This document shows positions 1-5,673 of a stretch of DNA of 11,090 nt, one piece after another. The DNA is taken from assembly GCA_031277075.1 (NCBI GenBank), contig JAISLV010000159.1:1-11090 (forward strand), written 5' to 3'. The notes under the pieces are model-generated. The model saw nothing but the letters and a program-made list of their open reading frames with translations. It was not told the origin of the DNA and did no database searches. Both the position numbers and the translations under genes were made by a program. Origin of the DNA: Endomicrobium sp. (GTDB lineage: Bacteria; Elusimicrobiota; Endomicrobiia; Endomicrobiales; Endomicrobiaceae). The stretch's first letter is position 1. The number at the start of each line of letters is the position of its first letter.

Positions 1-809
1 TTTTGTTTGTCGCCTCTTAGCTTAAAGGCTTCCGCTCCAAGCTCCTGCACGGCAAGCCTCACTTGAAAAGGCTGCGCGGAAGACGGCAAAGGTTTTCCTA
101 TGCTTACCGTTACGGGATAAGGCACATATTTTGGGATACGCCATTTAAGTTTTCTATCCACAAAAGAAAAGGTTGAACCCCAAATTCTGTCTAAATGCAG
201 AGGAATTATTGGAACGTCCAAATTTTTCACCACAAACTCGTAGCCTCTTTTAAAAGGGAGCATTAAACCCGTTCTCGTAAGTTCGCCTTCGGCAAAAATA
301 CAGACGAGCAGACCGTCGCGTATTGAACGGCGCGCCTCTCTTAAAGCGGCGATTATGGCTTTGGGGTTTCCATGCGGCTCTATTGGAATGCTGTTTGAAG
401 AATCCAAAAAAGGTTTTAAGAAAGGATGTTCGCTAAATTCCTTGCCGACAAAAAATTTTATCGGGCGTTTTATGGCGGAAAAAATCAGCACGGTATCTAT
501 ATATGATACGGAATTTGAAACTATTAAACCGCCGCCGGACGGCAAGTTTTCATAGCCTACGGTTCTTATTTTATAAAACGTATGGTTTAAAAACCATATA
601 AAAACGTGCATCGCCAAAACGGGTTTATTTATCGCGCCAAGAAGAAGCGCGACGATTACGCACACAAGCGCAAGCGTTATCGTCCAGCCCGCCACATATG
701 GAATAAATCTTAAAATAGTAACGACGATAAGCAAAGCGAGAAACACCGCCGTAAGAAGCAAAGCCTTTGGAAAAACTAGAGCTATTATCAATCTTTTTAA
801 TTTTTTCAT
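1..809 (-). CDS. Aas-like phospholipid acyltransferase, N-terminal part (cut by the window edge)
   Basis: The reverse strand from the ATG at 809 is open for 269 codons and leaves the window, so only the N-terminal part is visible. Residues about 7-75 hold two or three hydrophobic membrane segments after a basic start (MKKLKRL). Residues about 85-260 form a PlsC/LPLAT acyltransferase domain with the Aas-type blocks FAEGELTRTG (172-181), LPFKRG (184-189) and PLHLDRIWGS (203-212). It aligns along its whole visible length with the protein at 885-3266, including at DNA level, so the two are tandem paralogues. By analogy it probably continues into an AMP-binding domain, but this is not visible. The HX4D catalytic motif reads NSVSYID, with Ser100 replacing the histidine. 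There is no clear Shine-Dalgarno sequence before the ATG. The gene lies 75 bases downstream of its paralogue and is probably co-transcribed. Family assignment is firm; exact substrate is unknown. Confidence 0.85.
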   Translation of the reverse strand, partial: MKKLKRLIIALVFPKALLLTAVFLALLIVVTILRFIPYVAGWTITLALVCVIVALLLGAINKPVLAMHVFIWFLNHTFYKIRTVGYENLPSGGGLIVSNSVSYIDTVLIFSAIKRPIKFFVGKEFSEHPFLKPFLDSSNSIPIEPHGNPKAIIAALREARRSIRDGLLVCIFAEGELTRTGLMLPFKRGYEFVVKNLDVPIIPLHLDRIWGSTFSFVDRKLKWRIPKYVPYPVTVSIGKPLPSSAQPFQVRLAVQELGAEAFKLRGDKQ

Positions 810-819
810 ATAAACAAAT

Positions 820-880
820 TCTAATTTTTATCCGCCGGCAACCCGCGTAAGAAGAGCCGTCGGCTGATAAAAATTTGAGT
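820..880 (-). other. Stem-loop between the two acyltransferase paralogues
   Basis: AATTTTTATC at 823-832 is the exact reverse complement of GATAAAAATT at 866-875. The arms continue inward, after one mismatch, with GCCG/CGGC pairing. The structure fills the gap between the stop codon at 885 and the next ATG at 809. A second small hairpin (CGGCT/AGCCG, about 888-902) overlaps the stop codon of the upstream gene. Neither has a proper U-tract behind it on the minus strand. A classic terminator is therefore unlikely; processing, mRNA stabilisation or partial attenuation fit as well. Confidence 0.45.
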
Positions 881-884
881 CCTT

Positions 885-3266
885 TTAAACGGCTAAAGAA
901 GCCGCTATTTGTTTGATTTTTTTAAAGTCGGTTTTGCCGTTGCCTAATAAGGGGAACTCTTCAATTTTATAGAAGTTTTCTTTTTTAGGGATCCAAAGAT
1001 TTGGGAATTCTCTTTCTTTTAATTTATTGATTATATAGGCAATGTCCGCGTCGCCTTTATAAAGCACGACAAGTTTTTCGCCTTTTTTATCGTCTAAAAC
1101 AGAAGTTACCACAGCAAAACGCTCTTCAACGCCGGCAATTTCGTGTATCTCTTCTTCAATTCTGATATGCGGCACCATTTCCCCGCCGATTTTGCTGAAA
1201 CGCGATAATCTGTCTGTAATGGCTATAAAGCCGTCTTCGTCTATTATAGCTATGTCGCCCGTAACATACCAGCCGTCTCTAATAACTTCTGCGGTTTTTT
1301 GCGGGTCGTTCAAATATCCTTTCATAACGTTAGGCCCTTTTATTAGGAGTATTCCCTCTTGTCCAAAGGGCATTAGCTCGTAAGTTTCGGGGTTTGCTAT
1401 TTTTGCGGCGATACCGGGCATAGGGTGTCCGACGGTTCCAAATTTATTGCCGACCTGCATTTTTTTAGTTTTGGAATTTATATAACAAGGCAGTCCCAAA
1501 GAAACTATAGGAGCGAGTTCCGTAGCTCCGTATCCCTCGTAAATAGGTTTTTGAAATTTTTCGTAAAAAGCCCTAGACACATGGCGTTTTAATTTTTCTG
1601 CGCCCGCTATAATAAGCCTTAACGACGCAAATTGTTCTACGCTGCATTTTTTAACGTAAGAATTTAAAAAAGTGGGCGTTGAAACCAAAAGCGTGCATTT
1701 ATATTTTTCAACAATCTCGCCTATTTTTTGAGCTTCCACAGGGCTTGTGTGCAAAGCCGCCGCTATCCCGTAATAAGCCACCAGCCAAACGGTAATCGTA
1801 TACCCGAAAGAATGAAACAGCGGTAAAATGCCTGCAAGAACGTCGGCGTCGGTTAAATTGATTAAAGATACCGCCGCCTCAATATCGGCGATTATATTTT
1901 GATGCGTAAGCATTATGCCTTTAGGCTCGCCTGTGGTTCCGCTTGAAAATACGACGGTAGTTAAATCGTCAATATTTTTGACGTCGCCTTTAACGTATCT
2001 TTTTACAAGGAAACGCGCGGGCAAAATTAAAGCCGCGATTAAAATTTTTAGTTTTTCGGCGGTTTTAATATCCGCGTTTATATCTTCGGCAAAAGACGAT
2101 ATATCGTCAAAGCAATGGAGATTTATTTTATTGGTAAAAACGCGGGAAGTGATTATCTGCTTAATGCCGCATTGTTTTATGCAAGACTCAAGCGTTTCTT
2201 TTGAAGAAGTAAAATTTAAATTTACGGGAATTTTCCCGGCAAAAGCCGCCGCTATATTTACTATTACGCTTGCAATAGTAGTAGGCAAAAGTATGCCGAC
2301 CATTTCATTAGGGGTATCTTTTACGCCTATACGCCTAGACATCGCCGCGGCAGCCGTAAACAATTTCAAAAAATTTAAACTTTTTTCCAAATCCCCGTAA
2401 GCGAGTTTAAAAGGATGTCTGCGCATTTCATAAATAAAGCCTATATGCAGTTTTTTTTGGCTTTTGCCTCTTAGTTTAAAGGCTTCCGCGCCGAGTTCTT
2501 GAACGGCAAGGCGCACTTGAAAGGCTTGAGAAGACGACGGCATTTGTTTTCCTATGCTTACGGTTATATTATAAGGTATGGTTTTTGGAAAACCCCATTT
2601 AACTTTGCCGCCCGCAAAAGAAAAAGTTGAACCCCAAATTCTGTCTAAATGCAAAGCGATTATCGGCGCAGAAAGTCCGCGCGCAATAAACTCAAAACCT
2701 CTTTTAAACGGAAGCATATTCCCCGTTCTTGTAACGTCGCCTTCGGCAAAAATGCAAACCAAACCGCCCGCTTGTATAGTAAGCCTCGCTTCTTTCAAAG
2801 CGTTTGCTATAGTTTTCGGACCGTCTTCTTCGCCTATAGGAATGCCGTTTGTGCTGTCTAAAAAAGGTCTCAAAAAAGGATGTTCGTAAAACTCTCTTCC
2901 GAAAAAAAACTTTACGGGTCTTTTTATAGCGGAGTAAATCAAAACGTGGTCTATAAAAGAAACCGAGTTTGAAACTAAAAGCGCGCCTCCGCTTTCGGGT
3001 ATATTTTCATATCCGACCACTTTTATTTTATATATTGTGCGGGTTGCAATCCAAATAAGGAAGTGAATTATTAAAACGGGTTTTACTACGCATATCACGG
3101 CAAAAGATGCGACTGCGGCAAGCAAGACGGAAGTGAGCGTCCAGCCGAAAGCAGGGTGTATGAATTGAAAAATTGACACCACGCACAGCAAAACTATTAC
3201 AGCGGCTATCATAGCCATCGCTTTTGAAAAAAGCATCGTTCTTAAAAAACTTTTTCTTTTTTTCAT
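885..3266 (-). CDS. Aas-like bifunctional PlsC acyltransferase / acyl-ACP (acyl-CoA) synthetase
   Basis: This 793-residue protein combines membrane anchoring, acyl transfer and acyl activation, like the C-terminal two thirds of Aas, which reacylates lysophospholipids at the inner membrane. Residues about 15-75 are two or three membrane segments. A PlsC domain follows (about 85-260) with FAEGDVTRTG (173-182), LPFKRG (185-190) and ALHLDRIWGS (204-213). Residues about 290-785 are an AMP-forming acyl-activating domain: phosphate loop SSGTTGEPKG (441-450), YGATE (579-583), TGD (669-671), ITDR (683-686) and the C-terminal catalytic Lys778 in GNGKTD. The ligase half looks fully active. The PlsC half does not: HX4D reads NSVSFID with Ser101 (codon TCG) instead of histidine. 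No MFS transporter domain is attached, unlike long LplT-Aas fusions. The ATG at 3266 gives a basic N-terminus (MKKRKS); it has no clear Shine-Dalgarno and abuts a repeat end. Domain calls are firm; the reaction is inferred. Confidence 0.9.
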   Translation of the reverse strand: MKKRKSFLRTMLFSKAMAMIAAVIVLLCVVSIFQFIHPAFGWTLTSVLLAAVASFAVICVVKPVLIIHFLIWIATRTIYKIKVVGYENIPESGGALLVSNSVSFIDHVLIYSAIKRPVKFFFGREFYEHPFLRPFLDSTNGIPIGEEDGPKTIANALKEARLTIQAGGLVCIFAEGDVTRTGNMLPFKRGFEFIARGLSAPIIALHLDRIWGSTFSFAGGKVKWGFPKTIPYNITVSIGKQMPSSSQAFQVRLAVQELGAEAFKLRGKSQKKLHIGFIYEMRRHPFKLAYGDLEKSLNFLKLFTAAAAMSRRIGVKDTPNEMVGILLPTTIASVIVNIAAAFAGKIPVNLNFTSSKETLESCIKQCGIKQIITSRVFTNKINLHCFDDISSFAEDINADIKTAEKLKILIAALILPARFLVKRYVKGDVKNIDDLTTVVFSSGTTGEPKGIMLTHQNIIADIEAAVSLINLTDADVLAGILPLFHSFGYTITVWLVAYYGIAAALHTSPVEAQKIGEIVEKYKCTLLVSTPTFLNSYVKKCSVEQFASLRLIIAGAEKLKRHVSRAFYEKFQKPIYEGYGATELAPIVSLGLPCYINSKTKKMQVGNKFGTVGHPMPGIAAKIANPETYELMPFGQEGILLIKGPNVMKGYLNDPQKTAEVIRDGWYVTGDIAIIDEDGFIAITDRLSRFSKIGGEMVPHIRIEEEIHEIAGVEERFAVVTSVLDDKKGEKLVVLYKGDADIAYIINKLKEREFPNLWIPKKENFYKIEEFPLLGNGKTDFKKIKQIAASLAV

Positions 3267-3267
3267 A

Positions 3268-3650
3268 ATTGGCGTCTCTAAAACCTAGATACTGCGTCGC
3301 AAGCGTATAAAAAAACTTGCGGCGCGCAAAGTCGCAGCGTCGCGAAAAATCGTAATCCACACTTTGTTTTTTACCCGATGAAACTGCAGGATACCCCTGC
3401 GGTTAAAAATAGCTTGGCAATGATAAAAATTATGGATGTTAAGAAAAAAAGAATGCATTTTCAATATGGGCGTCTTGCAAAAACCTATAATGTTCGTAAT
3501 TGCCGCAAATTTTACGGCAGTTCAAAGAAGAAAATGCAAGCCGCGTCCTAAGAGCGATGACGAACAAATTTTCTGATGCCCTAAAGCCGCAGAGACAATG
3601 TCTCAAGGCGCAAAGCAAGGACGGGCGTTAGGGTTTTTAGAGACGCCAAT
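3268..3650. repeat. Repeat bounded by 18/19-base inverted ends (element E1)
   Basis: ATTGGCGTCTCTAAAACC at 3268-3285 is matched by GGTTTTTAGAGACGCCAAT at 3632-3650. These are reverse complements apart from one extra A. The left end lies one base from the acyltransferase start codon. Inside is a complete 177-base repeat (3468-3644). Between the left end and that copy (3286-3467) I see no gene, only a strong hairpin: GCGTCGCAAG (3294-3303) against CTTGCGGCGC (3316-3325) with an A-rich loop. There is no transposase ORF, so this is a MITE-like non-autonomous element or a composite of two. Confidence 0.7.
3468..3644 (+). repeat. 177-base dispersed repeat, copy A
   Basis: It matches 9397-9573 almost end to end with few substitutions and short indels. 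Both copies begin GGGCGTCTTGCAAAAACC, followed by TATAAT, and end GGTTTTTAGAGAC. The ends are imperfect inverted repeats of each other. Internal hairpins include TTGCCG/CGGCAG (about 3503-3523), CGTC/GACG around CTAAGAGC, and AGAGAC-AAT-GTCTC. No coding potential is apparent. It is likely a MITE-like or structured-RNA-bearing mobile repeat. Confidence 0.75.
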
Positions 3651-3868
3651 AAATAAACGGAAATAATTATAGCAAAATACATTGACAAGCCGCAATACAA
3701 CGAATATGAGACAAAGGAAAGGTATTAACCGCGACGGCAAAACCAGAAATGAATTTGCATTAGCGGCAGACGACAACTGCGGTCTGGGAACGTCTATCTT
3801 TTGTTGTTTATTATTAATCTATATCGCCGATTGCTTCTGGGAACTTTGTAAGCTGCCAAATTAATATA
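3651..3868. other. Intergenic stretch without a convincing gene
   Basis: Apart from the promoter candidate at 3666-3695, nothing recognisable is present. A 60-codon plus-strand frame (3682-3864, TTG start; 52 codons from an ATG at 3706) has no ribosome site and no recognisable domain. It does contain a hydrophobic stretch near its C-terminus. It is more likely chance or relic sequence than a gene. Confidence 0.5.
3666..3695 (-). promoter_or_regulatory. Candidate extended -10 promoter for the acyltransferase pair
   Basis: On the minus strand, TGCTATAAT (3674 down to 3666) is a perfect -10 hexamer with an extended TGn motif. A weak -35, TTGCGG, lies 18 bases upstream (3695-3690). Transcription would start near 3659 and give a leader of about 390 bases running through element E1 to the ATG at 3266. 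I see no better promoter nearer the gene. Confidence 0.5.
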
Positions 3869-3917
3869 CGGGCATTTCTAAGACCTTAACGCCCATTCTT
3901 GGCGCGCAGGCGTTCAT
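3869..3917 (-). repeat. Decayed end fragment of the repeat family
   Basis: GGGCATTTCTAAGACC followed by TTAACGCCCATTCTTGG resembles the reverse complement of the repeat right end (GGCGTCTCTAAAAACC then CTAACGCCCGTCCTTG). The similarity fades about 8 bases before the stop codon at 3925. It includes an AACGCC (3888-3893) / GGCGTT (3909-3914) hairpin that could act as a weak terminator. It lacks a T-tract on the minus strand, although T6 follows on the plus strand. Confidence 0.45.
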
Positions 3918-3924
3918 TGCTTTT

Positions 3925-5052
3925 TTAATCTTCTTTTTTTGTTTTATCGTTTAATAGCCACCATTTTCCCGTCTGCGTAATTTCAGGCGTAACTTTTTGT
4001 CCCATCACGGGAGTAAGCAGCTTAATATCTTCTTTTTCCGCTAACTCTGAAACTAATTTTATTGATTCGTCCCATTCGTGCAAAGCCAAATCAAAAACCG
4101 CCCAATGCGTAGGGAGCAATAGGGATGCGTTTATATCTTTCATCACTTGAATTACTTCCTGCGGGAACAAATGCGTATTCGGCCATGCAGGATTCCAGCC
4201 GTCAATTTCTATAAACGCCAAATCAAAAGCTCCGTATTTGCCGCCTATTTCTTTGAAAATGTCGCCGTATCCAGTGTCGCCGCTTACAAAAATATTCTTT
4301 TCTTTACCTTTTATTATATACGACGCCCAAAGCGATTTGCCCCTGTCTTTCTTTTTTCTGCCTGAATAATGTACGGCTTTTTCCGCAGTTATTATAACGC
4401 CGTTTGCGTTAAAAGAGTCGCCCCAGCCCAATTCGTATATGCGTTCTTTAGGTATCCCCCAGCTTTTAAGGTGCGCGCCTACGCCCAGAGGAACTATGAA
4501 TTCCGTATCGGACTTTTTTAAATACTTTATCGTGCGGTATTCAAGATGGTCGTAATGGTCGTGCGTTAAAACGGCGTAATTTATACGAGGCAAATCTTTT
4601 CTTTTTATAGGCGATTTATCGTATCGTCTTGCGGCAAACCAAACAGGCGCGGCGTTTTGCAATACGGGGTCAAAAGCAAAACGAACGCCGTCAAGCTCTA
4701 AAATAAAAGAAGAATGCCCAAGCCAATAAACCGCGTAATTTTCAGGGGTCTGCGGAAAACTTTCTTTTGTAAGAAAATTTTTTGGCAACTCAATTTTCGG
4801 CGCATGCGGCGAACGGAATAAATGTCTTGCCATACCGCCCTTACCGCCCGTTCTTCTTTCGGGGTATCGTTCAAGGGTTTTAGGACTTACAAAATGTCCT
4901 TCCTTATAATAAGGAAGTTTTTCAAACTGCGAAATATCTGAAGCAGACGGCAGTTTTCCCATACTTTTATAAACATAGCAAGCCGTAAAAGAGACAAAGA
5001 TAAAAATCGCAGCCGCAGCCGCTATAAAAAGTTTAAACAATTTTTTCATCAT
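3925..5052 (-). CDS. Metallo-beta-lactamase-fold lipoprotein, NAPE-PLD/RomA-like hydrolase
   Basis: The protein is 375 residues when started at 5052 (an adjacent ATG lies at 5049). The N-terminus MMKKLFK plus a hydrophobic core ends in SFTAC, a plausible lipobox, so Cys25 may be lipidated and the enzyme anchored in the envelope. The MBL core shows LGHSSF (111-116), THDHYDH (163-169; ligands His164, His166, Asp168, His169), SGDTGY (257-262), His294 and PTHWAVF (314-320). The set matches COG2220 enzymes related to N-acyl-phosphatidylethanolamine phospholipase D and RomA, so a phosphodiester of a lipid or nucleotide is the likely substrate; the true one is unknown. The reading frame stays open to an ATG at 5157. 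The extra 35 residues would be translated from the promoter and a repeat end, so I reject them. Neighbouring acyltransferases support a role in phospholipid turnover. Confidence 0.85.
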   Translation of the reverse strand: MMKKLFKLFIAAAAAIFIFVSFTACYVYKSMGKLPSASDISQFEKLPYYKEGHFVSPKTLERYPERRTGGKGGMARHLFRSPHAPKIELPKNFLTKESFPQTPENYAVYWLGHSSFILELDGVRFAFDPVLQNAAPVWFAARRYDKSPIKRKDLPRINYAVLTHDHYDHLEYRTIKYLKKSDTEFIVPLGVGAHLKSWGIPKERIYELGWGDSFNANGVIITAEKAVHYSGRKKKDRGKSLWASYIIKGKEKNIFVSGDTGYGDIFKEIGGKYGAFDLAFIEIDGWNPAWPNTHLFPQEVIQVMKDINASLLLPTHWAVFDLALHEWDESIKLVSELAEKEDIKLLTPVMGQKVTPEITQTGKWWLLNDKTKKED

Positions 5053-5059
5053 ATTTGTT

Positions 5060-5088
5060 ATTGTATTACAGAAAAATAAATTTGGCAA
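5060..5088 (-). promoter_or_regulatory. Sigma70-type promoter of the MBL lipoprotein gene
   Basis: On the minus strand, TTGCCA (5088-5083) and TACAAT (5065-5060) are separated by exactly 17 bases. Only 7 bases lie between the -10 box and the ATG at 5052, so the transcript should begin at or next to the start codon. This decides the start: the longer frame from 5157 would begin upstream of the promoter. Confidence 0.7.
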
Positions 5089-5125
5089 GCCGCGCCGCAT
5101 TAGTTTCAAAATGTAAAATGCCAAA

Positions 5126-5335
5126 TAGCGTAAAAAACCCGCCTTGACGCCGCCCAAAACTGACGCGAAGCGTCACCCTGAACTCGTTTCAGGGTCTCTT
5201 TCAATGTCTCTTTCAAAGTCTCTTTCAAGGTCTCTTTCAAGGTCTGTATTTGACTTTTTTCACAACGAGATGCTGAAACAAGTTCAGCATGACGAACCTT
5301 GAATCCCTGTATTATAAGAGGTTTTTAGAAACAGC
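5126..5335 (+). repeat. MITE-like element E2 (first of two tandem copies)
   Basis: The left end TAGCGTAAAAAACC (5126-5139) lacks four bases of the TAGCGTCTCTAAAAAACC seen in E3. The right end is GGTTTTTAGAAACAGC (5320-5335). Between them, in order: hairpin TGACGCGAAGCGTCA (5161-5175), stem ACCCTGAA/TTCAGGGT (5175-5195), a 12-base tandem array, hairpin ATGCTGAA/TTCAGCAT (5270-5290), then CCTTGAATCCCTGTATTATA. The next copy has the same order. There is no ORF of its own. The left end overlaps the spurious N-terminal extension of the MBL frame. Confidence 0.75.
5192..5251 (+). repeat. 12-base tandem repeat array in E2
   Basis: There are four units of consensus RNGTCTCTTTCA and a diverged fifth (AGGTCTGTATTT), in perfect 12-base register. 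The array begins inside the right arm of the CCCTGAA hairpin, so it probably arose by amplification of that arm. Confidence 0.8.
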
Positions 5336-5356
5336 GTTTTTATAAAACTATAAACT
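5328..5356 (+). promoter_or_regulatory. Weak upstream promoter-like site at the E2 right end
   Basis: GAAACA (5328-5333) within the E2 right end and TAAACT (5351-5356) are 17 bases apart. This is the same geometry as the dnaE promoter at the E3 right end, but with poorer boxes. It could be a second, weaker start toward dnaE or a decayed duplicate. Confidence 0.3.
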
Positions 5357-5363
5357 GACAAGT

Positions 5364-5615
5364 AGCGTCTCTAAAAAACCCGCCTTGCGTCGCCCAAACA
5401 CTGACGCGAAGCGTCACCCAAAACTGACGCGAAGCGTCACCCTGAACTTGTTTCAGGGTCTCTTTCAGGGTCTGTTTCAGTGTCTCTTTCAAAGTCTCTT
5501 TCAAGGTCTGTATTTGACTTTTTTCACAACGAGATGCTGAAACGAAAATACCATATAGCGTTTTCAGTATGACGAACCTTGAATCCCTGTATTATAAGAG
5601 GTTTTTAGAGACAGC
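5364..5615 (+). repeat. MITE-like element E3 (second tandem copy)
   Basis: It is bounded by AGCGTCTCTAAAAAACC (5364-5380) and GGTTTTTAGAGACAGC (5600-5615), which are near-perfect inverted ends. It has the same internal order as E2 with two differences. The TGACGCGAAGCGTCA hairpin is doubled (5402-5416, 5425-5439). The ACAAG loop of the second hairpin is replaced by a longer sequence (about 5541-5562). Its right end lies inside the dnaE promoter. Confidence 0.8.
5456..5515 (+). repeat. 12-base tandem repeat array in E3
   Basis: The units are GGGTCTCTTTCA, GGGTCTGTTTCA, GTGTCTCTTTCA, AAGTCTCTTTCA and the terminal AGGTCTGTATTT. Unit number and the last two units match E2; the middle units differ, so the arrays have drifted since duplication. 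Confidence 0.8.
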
Positions 5616-5636
5616 ATTTTTATAAAATGGTATAAT
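5608..5636 (+). promoter_or_regulatory. dnaE promoter, -35 box inside the repeat end
   Basis: TATAAT at 5631-5636 is a perfect -10. GAGACA at 5608-5613 (four of six -35 consensus bases) lies 17 bases upstream and is part of the E3 terminal sequence. The start would fall near 5643, giving a leader of about 30 bases that contains the ribosome site. Confidence 0.6.
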
Positions 5637-5644
5637 ATTTGGCA

Positions 5645-5669
5645 GGTTTATTAGAGACGGTTAAGAGGA
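5645..5669 (+). promoter_or_regulatory. dnaE leader with repeat-end relic and ribosome binding site
   Basis: AAGAGGA (5663-5669) stands four bases before the ATG at 5674 and is the only good Shine-Dalgarno sequence in the window. An in-frame TAA at 5662-5664 overlaps it and rules out an earlier start. Just before it, GGTTTATTAGAGACGG (5645-5660) resembles another repeat-family end. Confidence 0.7.
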
Positions 5670-5673
5670 TTTT

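Noticed and set aside
1915..2400. 161-codon open frame on the plus strand, antisense to the acyltransferase
   Set aside because: It lies wholly inside a well-conserved AMP-ligase gene. Its composition follows from the codon bias of the opposite strand, and it has no initiation signals.
3028..3360. 110-codon minus-strand frame overlapping the acyltransferase start
   Set aside because: It runs in another frame across the real N-terminus and the repeat. It is rich in Phe and Arg with no family resemblance.
3486..3491. TATAAT inside repeat copy A (and 9415-9420 in copy B) as a promoter
   Set aside because: No acceptable -35 hexamer at 16-18 bases in either copy and no gene directly downstream. 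The motif is more likely part of the conserved element end.
3682..3864. Small plus-strand frame with a TTGACA box at 3682 and a TATGAG box at 3705
   Set aside because: The start codon would be TTG inside the -35 box, or an ATG inside the -10 box. There is no ribosome site and no recognisable protein, so it is probably chance. A short transcript cannot be excluded.
5192..5515. Regularly spaced repeats considered as a CRISPR array
   Set aside because: The 12-base units are contiguous with no unique spacers, so this is a minisatellite.
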